Assembly: GCF_000013625.1 (NCBI RefSeq) | Contig: NC_009659.1 | Span: 1,488,001-1,552,000, forward strand | Source: Janthinobacterium sp. Marseille | GTDB taxonomy: Bacteria > Pseudomonadota > Gammaproteobacteria > Burkholderiales > Burkholderiaceae_D | DNA: 64,000 bases | Direction: 5' to 3' | Part shown: piece by piece, positions 56,725 to 64,000 of the stretch | How positions within the stretch are numbered: the first letter of the stretch is position 1 | How the letters are laid out: each line of letters opens with the position of its first letter | The notes under the pieces: model-generated | The model's database searches: none | The model's input: the letters and a program-made list of their open reading frames with translations, nothing else | Told to the model about the DNA's origin: nothing | Translations under genes and position numbers: made by a program

Positions 56725-58206
56725 ATGAAAACAATTCCCCTCGTGCATAAAAAACTCTCCGTGGTTTTATTCGGTGTGGCGAGTGCCTTCTTTATCCCGG
56801 CAGTTGCCGGTGTTGCGCCCTCGATAGCGGCACCGTCGGTGGCAGGCTTGCCCGACTTTACCGACCTGGTGGAAAAAACCGGCCCGGCGGTAGTGAATAT
56901 CCGTACCACGGAAAAAGCCAAGGTACAGCAAGGGAATGCAGCAACCGACGATGAAGAAATGCAGGAATTTTTCCGCCGCTTCTTCGGTGCGCCGATCCCG
57001 CCGCGTCAACAGCAACCTGCACCGCGTGGTCGCGGCAAGGCAGGACCTGATGCAGAAGAGGAAGTGCCGCGTGGTGTCGGCTCGGGTTTCATTATTTCCG
57101 CTGATGGTTATGTGATGACGAACGCGCACGTGGTCAATGGCGCGGATGAAGTCTATGTCACGCTGACCGACAAACGTGAATACAAGGCGAAGATCATTGG
57201 TGCCGATACGCGTACCGATGTCGCGCTGGTCAAGATTGAAGGCAGCAACCTGCCACGCCTGACGATGGGCGATTCGAACAAGATACGCGTCGGTGAATGG
57301 GTGATTGCAATCGGTTCGCCATTTGGTTTGGACAATTCGGTTACCGCCGGCATCGTTTCGGCGAAGGCGCGTGATACCGGTGACTACCTTCCATTGATAC
57401 AGACCGACGTTGCAGTGAACCCCGGCAACTCAGGCGGTCCGCTGATCAATATGCGCGGCGAAGTAATCGGCATCAATTCGCAAATCTATAGCCGCTCCGG
57501 TGGCTACATGGGCATTTCGTTTGCGGTGCCTATCGATGAAGCGATGCGCGTATCGGATCAGTTGCGTGCTACCGGCAAGGTGACACGCGGCCGTGTCGGC
57601 GTACAGATCGGCGAAGTCACGAAAGATGTCGCGGAATCACTCGGCTTGAGCCGTCCGCAAGGCGCGCTGGTACAACGTGTTGAACCAGGCGGCCCGGCAG
57701 AAAAAGGCGGTGTTGAAGCCGGTGACGTGATCCTCAAATTCAATGGTGTCGGTATCGAGCGCTCCAGCGATTTGCCGCGCCTGGTGGGTAGCACCAAGCC
57801 GGGTACGCGTTCCGTCATGACAGTCTGGCGTAAAGGCGCAATGCGCGACTTGAACCTGGTTGTGACCGAGCTGGAAGCGGACAAGGTCGTGAAGAAGGAA
57901 GACAAGAAGCCGAAGGCTGAGCAGGTAGCCAATGCACTCGGCCTGATCGTCAGCGATCTCAACGCAGCGCAATTGAAAGAGTTGAAAATCGATGGCGGTA
58001 TCCTGATCGAAGCGACAGAAGGTGCGGCAGCACGTGCCGGCTTGCGTGGCGGTGACATCATCCTGCGCCTGAACAACACCGACATCAAGGATGCGCGTCA
58101 ATTCAATGGCCTGGTGGCGAAGCTGGATACCAAGAAAACCACTTTGCTGCTGGTTCGTCGTGGTGACTCTTCCCAGTTCGTGACGATCAAGCCTTTGGCG
58201 CAATAA
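56725..58206 (+). CDS. degP: Periplasmic serine protease DegP/MucD (Do family)
   Basis: 493-aa HtrA protease and chaperone that handles misfolded envelope proteins. Signal peptide (about 1-29), protease domain with triad His135 (TNAHVV), Asp165 (RTDVAL), Ser236 (GNSGGPL), and two PDZ domains (about 285-385 and 405-490). It closes the rpoE-rseA-rseB-degP operon, so its expression is likely driven by sigma-E. Confidence 0.96.
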   Translation: MKTIPLVHKKLSVVLFGVASAFFIPAVAGVAPSIAAPSVAGLPDFTDLVEKTGPAVVNIRTTEKAKVQQGNAATDDEEMQEFFRRFFGAPIPPRQQQPAPRGRGKAGPDAEEEVPRGVGSGFIISADGYVMTNAHVVNGADEVYVTLTDKREYKAKIIGADTRTDVALVKIEGSNLPRLTMGDSNKIRVGEWVIAIGSPFGLDNSVTAGIVSAKARDTGDYLPLIQTDVAVNPGNSGGPLINMRGEVIGINSQIYSRSGGYMGISFAVPIDEAMRVSDQLRATGKVTRGRVGVQIGEVTKDVAESLGLSRPQGALVQRVEPGGPAEKGGVEAGDVILKFNGVGIERSSDLPRLVGSTKPGTRSVMTVWRKGAMRDLNLVVTELEADKVVKKEDKKPKAEQVANALGLIVSDLNAAQLKELKIDGGILIEATEGAAARAGLRGGDIILRLNNTDIKDARQFNGLVAKLDTKKTTLLLVRRGDSSQFVTIKPLAQ

Positions 58207-58277
58207 GCCGATAATCGAAGACGAGGCTGCCTGCTGAAAAGCTTGCAGCCTTTTCTTTTGCCTGCGAGAGCCCAGCC

Positions 58278-58532
58278 TTGATTCAATTCACACTGTATTC
58301 CCGGACCTACTGCCATCTGTGCGATGACATGCTGCACGCCCTGCAGACGCTGCTCGGGGCGGATAGCTACGCGATCAATGTGCTGGATGTGGATGCCGAT
58401 GAGGCATTAGTGGCGCAATACGATGAACTGGTGCCGGTGCTGGTGGGTCATAGGGAAGGGCGGGCGGCACAGCAGATTTGCCATTATTTCCTGGATGAGG
58501 CTGCAGTCCGGGCCTTTATTGCCCGTTCATAA
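58278..58532 (+). CDS. Glutaredoxin-family (DUF836) protein
   Basis: 84-aa small thioredoxin-fold protein: FTLYSRTYCHLCDDMLHAL carries the CHLC motif (C-x-x-C) near residues 12-15, then the beta-alpha-beta pattern (INVLDVDADEALVAQYDELVPVLV with the cis-Pro before VLV). It likely acts in disulphide or thiol exchange; the exact role is unknown. The start is a TTG at 58278. It sits between the sigma-E operon and lepA. Confidence 0.85.
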   Translation: MIQFTLYSRTYCHLCDDMLHALQTLLGADSYAINVLDVDADEALVAQYDELVPVLVGHREGRAAQQICHYFLDEAAVRAFIARS

Positions 58533-58605
58533 ACTGCAGGATGCGGATATCGCGGAGGAATGCCATTTCGCACGAAATTGTCACACCAAATGCCAGCCCC
58601 CGGAA

Positions 58606-58637
58606 TTTACGGGATTTCCCCTCTGAAATCCGGTAAA
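58606..58637. promoter_or_regulatory. 32-bp interrupted dyad upstream of lepA
   Basis: TTTAC-G-GGATTTC-CCCTCT-GAAATCC-G-GTAAA: 12 paired positions with one G/G mismatch and a 6-nt spacer. It is about 90 bp upstream of the lepA ATG. It may be an operator or an mRNA leader hairpin; no known regulator is assigned. Confidence 0.4.
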
Positions 58638-58728
58638 ATGCCGTGGCCGTCATCCCTCTGTAACAAGGCGCTCGCTTGGGGAAATCATCCCAGCATTGAG
58701 CGCTTTTTTTGTAATTGTCACTTGGTTA

Positions 58729-60522
58729 ATGAACAACATTCGCAACTTTTCCATCATCGCCCATATCGACCACGGTAAATCGACTCTTGCCGACCGCATT
58801 ATTCAATTGTGCGGAGGCTTGTCTGATCGCGAAATGGAGGCGCAAGTCCTTGATTCCATGGATATTGAGCGTGAGCGTGGCATTACCATCAAGGCCCAGA
58901 CCGCGGCCCTGATGTACAAGGCGCGCGACGGCCAGGTGTACAACCTGAACCTGATCGATACGCCGGGCCACGTCGATTTCAGCTATGAAGTCAGCCGTTC
59001 GCTGTCCGCCTGCGAAGGCGCGTTGCTGGTAGTCGATGCGTCGCAAGGCGTGGAAGCGCAAACCGTGGCGAACTGCTATACCGCGCTGGACCTAGGTGTG
59101 GAAGTGGTGCCGGTCCTGAACAAGATTGACTTGCCATCGGCCGATCCGGCCAATGCCATCGCAGAAATCGAAGAAGTGATCGGGATTGATGCCAGCGAAG
59201 CGGTGCATTGCTCGGCCAAAACCGGCCTCGGTGTGCAAGACGTACTGGAATCGCTGATTACCAAGGTGCCGCCGCCTAAGGGCGATGCGACTGCGCCATT
59301 GCAGGCATTGATCGTCGACTCATGGTTCGATAACTATGTCGGCGTAGTGATGCTGGTACGCGTGATGAACGGTACCTTGCGTCCGAAAGATAAAATTTTG
59401 CTGATGGCCAGCGAATCGCAGCATCTGGTCGAAAGCGTCGGTGTGTTCACGCCGAAATCGATCTCGCGCGACACGCTGACAGCCGGGCAGGTAGGCTTCA
59501 TCATCGCCGGCATCAAGGAATTGAAAGCGGCAAAAGTCGGCGATACGGTCACCCTGGCCAGCCGCCCGGCAGCCGAGCCTTTGCCTGGCTTCAAAGAGGT
59601 ACAGCCGCAAGTGTTTGCCGGCCTGTTCCCGGTCGAAGCGAACCAGTACGACGCCTTGCGCGACTCGCTGGAAAAGTTGAAATTGAACGATGCGGCGCTG
59701 ATGTATGAGCCGGAAGTATCGCAGGCGCTGGGCTTCGGCTTCCGCTGCGGCTTCCTCGGTTTGCTGCATATGGAAATCGTGCAGGAGCGCCTCGAACGCG
59801 AGTTCGATATGGACCTGATCACGACCGCGCCTACCGTTATTTATGAAGTGGTCTTGCGCGACGGCTCCATCCTGATGGTGGATAACCCGTCGAAGATGCC
59901 GGACCCGTCGAAGATTGAAGAAATCCGCGAACCTATCGTCACCGTCAATCTCTATATGCCGCAGGAGTATGTCGGCTCGGTGATTACGCTGTGTACGCAA
60001 AAGCGCGGCATCCAGATGGACATGAGCTATCACGGCAAACAGGTCAAGCTGATCTATGAAATGCCGATGGCGGAGATCGTGCTCGACTTCTTCGACAAGC
60101 TGAAGTCGACGTCGCGTGGCTATGCATCGATGGACTATGAGTTCAAGGAATACCGTTCATCCGATGTGGTCAAGGTCGACATGTTGATCAACAGTGAAAA
60201 GGTCGATGCGCTGGCGATTATCGTGCATCGCGCCAACAGCCAGTATCGTGGCCGTGCAGTAGCCGCCAAGATGCGCGAACTGATTCCGCGCCAAATGTTT
60301 GACGTCGCGATCCAGGCAGCGATCGGTGCCAATATTATTTCGCGTGAAAACGTGAAGGCACTGCGCAAAAACGTTTTGGCGAAATGCTACGGCGGCGATA
60401 TCAGCCGTAAACGCAAGCTGCTGGAAAAACAAAAAGCCGGTAAGAAACGCATGAAACAGGTGGGCTCGGTCGAGATCCCGCAGGAAGCGTTCTTGGCAAT
60501 TCTACAAGTGGATGACAAATGA
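58729..60522 (+). CDS. lepA: Elongation factor 4 (LepA)
   Basis: Translational GTPase that back-translocates stalled ribosomes. 597 aa from the ATG at 58729 ([17 protein letters not shown]): G1 [10 protein letters not shown]3 DTPGH, G4 NKID, and the LepA C-terminal domain ([21 protein letters not shown]). The longer reading upstream from 58696 is not conserved. It overlaps lepB by 4 nt (ATGA). Confidence 0.98.
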   Translation: MNNIRNFSIIAHIDHGKSTLADRIIQLCGGLSDREMEAQVLDSMDIERERGITIKAQTAALMYKARDGQVYNLNLIDTPGHVDFSYEVSRSLSACEGALLVVDASQGVEAQTVANCYTALDLGVEVVPVLNKIDLPSADPANAIAEIEEVIGIDASEAVHCSAKTGLGVQDVLESLITKVPPPKGDATAPLQALIVDSWFDNYVGVVMLVRVMNGTLRPKDKILLMASESQHLVESVGVFTPKSISRDTLTAGQVGFIIAGIKELKAAKVGDTVTLASRPAAEPLPGFKEVQPQVFAGLFPVEANQYDALRDSLEKLKLNDAALMYEPEVSQALGFGFRCGFLGLLHMEIVQERLEREFDMDLITTAPTVIYEVVLRDGSILMVDNPSKMPDPSKIEEIREPIVTVNLYMPQEYVGSVITLCTQKRGIQMDMSYHGKQVKLIYEMPMAEIVLDFFDKLKSTSRGYASMDYEFKEYRSSDVVKVDMLINSEKVDALAIIVHRANSQYRGRAVAAKMRELIPRQMFDVAIQAAIGANIISRENVKALRKNVLAKCYGGDISRKRKLLEKQKAGKKRMKQVGSVEIPQEAFLAILQVDDK

Positions 60523-61442
60523 CGTTCCAAGACATCTTAGGCAATTTTTCGCTGATTCTTTTCATCCTGATGGTAGGAACCGGCATCGTCTGGTTCCTCG
60601 ACGTGCTGTATTTGAAAAAACAACGTCGCGCCAAGGCTGATGCGGTATTGGCCGAATTCGATGCACGTAATGCCAAGCTGGCAGGCGAGGGCATCAAGCC
60701 GGATAACACCGGCCGTGCGGCGCTGGAAGCCAGCCTGTTGCGCCAACCGGCGTGGATCGAGTATTCGGGCAGCTTCTTCCCGGTGATTGCGCTGGTGTTT
60801 TTCCTGCGCTCTTTCCTGTATGAGCCGTTCAAGATTCCATCGACGTCGATGGTACCTACGCTGCAGGTCGGTGACCTGATCCTGGTGAACAAATACCAGT
60901 ACGGCATACGCTTGCCTATCATCAACAAAAAAATCATCGATATTGGCAATCCGCAGCGCGGCGACGTCATGGTCTTCAAATATCCCGAGAACATGGCGCT
61001 GGACTACATCAAGCGCGTCGTCGGCGTGCCTGGCGATACCGTGACCTACCGCAACAAGCGCCTGATCGTAAATGGCCAGCCGGTGTCCTACAAGCCTTTG
61101 CCGGATTACCTGGATGAAGAGACACTGAGCTATTCCAAGCATCTGAGCGAAGACTTGAACGGCGTCGCCCATCAAATCCTGAATAATCCACGTGCACCAT
61201 CCTATGTGGCGAATCCGCACGATTTCCCGAACCGGGATTTGTGCACTTACGACGTAGAAGGATTTACCTGCAAGGTCCCCGCTGGACAATATTTCATGAT
61301 GGGTGATAATCGGGATAACAGCCTCGATAGCCGCTACTGGGGTTTCGTGCCGGATAAAAACATTGTCGGAAAAGCATTCTTTATTTGGTTGAATTTGAAC
61401 AACTTCCCTAGCAATCTGGGTCGTATCGGTAATTTCCAGTAA
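60519..61442 (+). CDS. lepB: Signal peptidase I (LepB)
   Basis: Cleaves signal peptides of exported proteins at the outer face of the inner membrane. 307 aa; two N-terminal membrane helices (about 10-30 and 84-102), catalytic Ser110 ([10 protein letters not shown]), Lys165 ([12 protein letters not shown]) and the [17 protein letters not shown] box. It overlaps lepA and is followed by the DUF4845 gene. Confidence 0.97.
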   Translation: MTFQDILGNFSLILFILMVGTGIVWFLDVLYLKKQRRAKADAVLAEFDARNAKLAGEGIKPDNTGRAALEASLLRQPAWIEYSGSFFPVIALVFFLRSFLYEPFKIPSTSMVPTLQVGDLILVNKYQYGIRLPIINKKIIDIGNPQRGDVMVFKYPENMALDYIKRVVGVPGDTVTYRNKRLIVNGQPVSYKPLPDYLDEETLSYSKHLSEDLNGVAHQILNNPRAPSYVANPHDFPNRDLCTYDVEGFTCKVPAGQYFMMGDNRDNSLDSRYWGFVPDKNIVGKAFFIWLNLNNFPSNLGRIGNFQ

Positions 61443-61462
61443 TTCGAATCAGGAGCGCGTAC

Positions 61463-61852
61463 ATGGCATACCCGTTGCAGAATAGTCGTTATCAACAAGG
61501 CATTACTTTGGTGAGCCTGATTCTGGTCCTGGCTGTGATTGGTGCAATTGCCGTATTGGCGCTTAAAGTAACCCCTACGGTTACTGAATATTTTTCGATC
61601 AAAAAGGCGATTGCCAGCGTCAAGGCTGCTGGCGGCTCGGTGCCGGAAATGCGCGCCGCCTTTAACCGGCAGGCTGAAGTTGGTTATATCGATGCGATCG
61701 ACGGCAAGGATCTGGACATCGTCAAGAACGGTGATGACACTGAAATCAGTTTCGCCTACCAAAAGACGATCCCACTTGGCGGTCCGGTCAGCCTGCTGAT
61801 CGATTACGCCGGTTCGACCGGTAATGGCGTGGCAAAGAAAGCTCTTCCTTAA
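61463..61852 (+). CDS. DUF4845 pilin-like protein
   Basis: 129 aa of unknown function, always encoded between lepB and rnc in this group. The N-terminal helix (GITLVSLILVLAVIGAIAVLAL, about 13-34) resembles a type IV pilin leader and membrane helix, and the rest (about 40-129) is a small periplasmic domain. The close operon position suggests a link to envelope export or processing, not shown directly. Confidence 0.8.
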   Translation: MAYPLQNSRYQQGITLVSLILVLAVIGAIAVLALKVTPTVTEYFSIKKAIASVKAAGGSVPEMRAAFNRQAEVGYIDAIDGKDLDIVKNGDDTEISFAYQKTIPLGGPVSLLIDYAGSTGNGVAKKALP

Positions 61853-61885
61853 GGCGATGAAGCGATAGAAATAAGCGATAGAAAA

Positions 61886-62854
61886 ATGGATTTAACGTTA
61901 TTGCAAAACCGGCTGGGCCACACTTTCAAGGATGCTGTTTTATTGCAGCAGGCTTTGACGCATCGTAGCCACGGAAGCGTACATAACGAACGCCTGGAGT
62001 TCCTCGGCGATTCCATTTTGAATTGCGTGGTTGCATCGCTGCTGTTCGATCGCTATAGCAAGATTGATGAAGGTGATCTGTCGCGTTTACGCGCCAATCT
62101 GGTCAAGCAACAATCGCTGTACGAAATTGCGCAGCGCCTGGAACTATCGCACTTCCTGCGCCTGGGCGAGGGTGAATTGAAGTCGGGTGGTTTCCGCCGG
62201 CCATCGATTCTCGCCGATACCCTGGAAGCATTGTTTGGTGCGATTTTCCTCGATGCCGGTTTCGACACTGCACGTGATGTGATCCGTGCCTTGTACATTC
62301 CTATCCTCGATAGTGTGGATCCGAAGACCCTGGGCAAGGATGCCAAGACCCTGTTGCAGGAATACCTGCAGGGTAAAAAGATCGCACTGCCGCAATACAA
62401 TGTGGTGGCGACCCACGGTGCCGCCCACAATCAGGAATTCGAAATCGAATGTCTGGTTCCTAAACTGGATATCCAGGTGTTTGGCACTGGTGGCAGTCGC
62501 CGGGCCGGCGAGCAGGCAGCAGCCAAGCTGGCACTGGAAGCAGTGCAGGCAGCCTTCGTCAAAACGCCGGCCGCCAGCCGTAAAGCCAAGCCGCGCACCG
62601 CGCAATTAAAGCTCGCGGGCATCGCAACCGTGCAGCTCGATGACGCCGATAAGGCTGCTGCGAAAGCGTCGGCTAAAGCTGATGCAAAAAATACCAAGGC
62701 GGAAGTAAAAGCCGTCGCCGAAGCAACTGAAACACCCGTCAACGATGGACAAAAAAGTTTGATCGCCGAGCCTGATGCCGCGAAAACGACTGATGTCGCA
62801 TCTGATGATGCAGCAACAAAAACTTCTACCACTTCCCATTCCAAAATTGCATGA
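61886..62854 (+). CDS. rnc: Ribonuclease III
   Basis: Cleaves double-stranded RNA in rRNA and mRNA processing. The signature ERLEFLGDS is at 35-43, the second acidic cluster follows in [16 protein letters not shown], and the dsRNA-binding domain is at about 152-222. The 322 aa carry a C-terminal extension of about 100 residues, rich in Ala, Lys and Thr, that E. coli RNase III (226 aa) lacks. It overlaps era by 4 nt. Confidence 0.96.
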   Translation: MDLTLLQNRLGHTFKDAVLLQQALTHRSHGSVHNERLEFLGDSILNCVVASLLFDRYSKIDEGDLSRLRANLVKQQSLYEIAQRLELSHFLRLGEGELKSGGFRRPSILADTLEALFGAIFLDAGFDTARDVIRALYIPILDSVDPKTLGKDAKTLLQEYLQGKKIALPQYNVVATHGAAHNQEFEIECLVPKLDIQVFGTGGSRRAGEQAAAKLALEAVQAAFVKTPAASRKAKPRTAQLKLAGIATVQLDDADKAAAKASAKADAKNTKAEVKAVAEATETPVNDGQKSLIAEPDAAKTTDVASDDAATKTSTTSHSKIA

Positions 62855-63753
62855 CTGAATCTGCCGCACTGTCTCACTTTCGATGCGGTTATATCGCGAT
62901 CGTCGGTCGCCCTAACGTCGGTAAATCGACCCTGATGAATGAGCTGATCGGTGCCAAGGTCAGTATTACATCGCGCAAGGCGCAAACTACGCGCCATCGC
63001 ATCACCGGCATCCAGACTGTGGAAGATGCGCAGTTTGTGTATGTAGACACGCCTGGCTTCCAGACCCGTCATTCGAATGCGCTGAACAAAACCCTGAATC
63101 GCACCGTCACGAATACGCTGACAGCTGCGGACGTCATCCTGTACGTGATCGAGGCCGGTACTTTTGGCCAGGCCGATCAGCAGGTACTGGACCTGATTCC
63201 AAAGAATGTGCCTTGCATCCTCGTGATCAACAAGTCGGATCGCGTCAAGGACAAGGCTGTCTTGCTGCCGTTTGCGCAGCAAATCGCCGCCAAGCGTGAT
63301 TTCACCGCAGTGGTGCCGGTATCGGCCAAATTACGTTTCCAGCTTGAAGGCTTGCAGGGCGAAATCAAAAAATATCTGCCTGAAGGCCCGCCTATTTTCG
63401 GTGAGGATGACATTACCGATCGCAGCGAAAAATTCCTCGCCGCTGAAATCGTGCGGGAAAAAGTTTTCCGTTTCGTTGGTGATGAATTGCCTTACACCAG
63501 TACCGTACTGATCGAAAAATTTGAAGTGGAAGGCAATCTGCGCCGCGTGTTCGCCGCGATCCTGGTCGAGCGCGATACGCATAAATCGATGGTCATCGGT
63601 AACAAGGGTGCCCGTCTGAAAGATATTTCTACCCAGGCGCGCCTGGATATGGAGCGTTTGTTCGGTGGCCCGGTGTATCTGGAAATCTGGGTCAAGGTCA
63701 AATCAGGCTGGGCTGATAATGAAGCCGGTCTGCGTGCATACGGATACGAATAA
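62851..63753 (+). CDS. era: GTPase Era
   Basis: Ribosome-assembly GTPase that binds the 3' end of 16S rRNA. 300 aa: G1 GRPNVGKST, switch/G3 DTPGF, G4 NKSD and the KH domain ([36 protein letters not shown]). It is coupled to rnc by a 4-nt overlap and precedes recO. Confidence 0.98.
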   Translation: MTESAALSHFRCGYIAIVGRPNVGKSTLMNELIGAKVSITSRKAQTTRHRITGIQTVEDAQFVYVDTPGFQTRHSNALNKTLNRTVTNTLTAADVILYVIEAGTFGQADQQVLDLIPKNVPCILVINKSDRVKDKAVLLPFAQQIAAKRDFTAVVPVSAKLRFQLEGLQGEIKKYLPEGPPIFGEDDITDRSEKFLAAEIVREKVFRFVGDELPYTSTVLIEKFEVEGNLRRVFAAILVERDTHKSMVIGNKGARLKDISTQARLDMERLFGGPVYLEIWVKVKSGWADNEAGLRAYGYE

Positions 63754-63765
63754 CCCTAGCTAAAG

Positions 63766-64000
63766 ATGGCTGCATCTATCGCCGACGTCAGTTCTTTCAA
63801 CGACTCTTCAGCTGAAGAACAGCCGTCGGTGCACGCAGAAAGTGCTGCAGAAACATCTGCCGCGAAAACTGCAAAATCCAGCAAAGCGGCGCCTCGCCGC
63901 GCCCGCACTCCGGAAAAAGAATTTCGCATAGCCGATCAGCCTGGCTTTGTGCTGCACAGTTACCCATATAAAGAAACCAGCCTGATCGTCGATGTTTTTT
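63766..64000 (+). CDS. recO: DNA repair protein RecO, 3' end outside window
   Basis: First 78 codons of the RecO mediator that loads RecA with RecF and RecR. The conserved start [18 protein letters not shown] comes after a 60-residue N-terminal extension rich in Ala, Ser, Lys and Pro not found in E. coli RecO. The ATG at 63766 has a weak site upstream and lies 12 nt after era; the first in-frame start is used because no later ATG precedes the conserved part. Confidence 0.88.
   Translation, partial: MAASIADVSSFNDSSAEEQPSVHAESAAETSAAKTAKSSKAAPRRARTPEKEFRIADQPGFVLHSYPYKETSLIVDVF

Overview
The window reads as a chromosome segment of a betaproteobacterium in Burkholderiales, most like Oxalobacteraceae of the Herminiimonas/Janthinobacterium type. 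This rests on gene order (yicC-kinase-phosphatase-rph-rdgB-hemW; maf-yceD-rpmF-plsX-fabH-fabD-fabG-acpP-fabF-ygfX-rpoE-rseA-rseB-degP; lepA-lepB-DUF4845-rnc-era-recO), moderate GC and protein similarity recalled from memory; no search was run. Nearly all of it is core chromosome. I see no insertion sequence, prophage, integrase or CRISPR array.

Layout. 1-2.6 kb: clpB, cut by the left edge. 2.6-9.9 kb: reverse-strand putA, a TonB-dependent receptor and metR, with metE divergent (10-12.3 kb). 12.5-15.7 kb: rlmJ, an EAL-HDOD protein and greB. 15.7-19.9 kb: reverse operon yicC-gmk-rpoZ-spoT. 20-24.7 kb: Ser/Thr kinase, PP2C phosphatase, rph, rdgB, hemW, then tRNA-Ser(UGA). 25-33.1 kb is the accessory part: a small membrane ORF, a chemoreceptor with a FliA-like promoter, a winged-helix protein, an XRE regulator divergent from an Xre/RES toxin-antitoxin pair, an autotransporter and a small hypothetical gene. 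33.4-37.9 kb: a YbbP-type permease, a truncated hemoglobin and rmuC. 38 kb: an FMN riboswitch ahead of a type II lumazine synthase gene. 38.8-45.6 kb: rne, then divergent rluC, HAD phosphatase, Rieske protein and an S49 peptidase. 45.7-45.9 kb: a compact promoter / 23-codon ORF / hairpin unit that looks like a small RNA or small-protein gene. 46-54.4 kb: an RsmI-like methylase and maf (reverse), then the fatty-acid synthesis cluster. 54.4-58.2 kb: the sigma-E envelope-stress operon. 58.3-64 kb: a glutaredoxin-like protein, lepA, lepB, a pilin-like protein, rnc, era and the start of recO (cut by the right edge).

How it fits together. The rpmF/fab block couples ribosome and lipid synthesis. rpoE-rseA-rseB-degP is an envelope stress circuit with its own sigma-E-like promoter. 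gmk-rpoZ-spoT groups GTP supply, RNA polymerase omega and (p)ppGpp metabolism. metR/metE form a divergent regulator-target pair with a MetR-box-like site between them.

The least explained pieces are the small transcription unit at 45.7-45.9 kb, a strongly self-complementary 74-nt element in the 709-bp rne-rluC gap, a 32-bp dyad upstream of lepA, and the operator-like half-sites in front of the Xre/RES pair.
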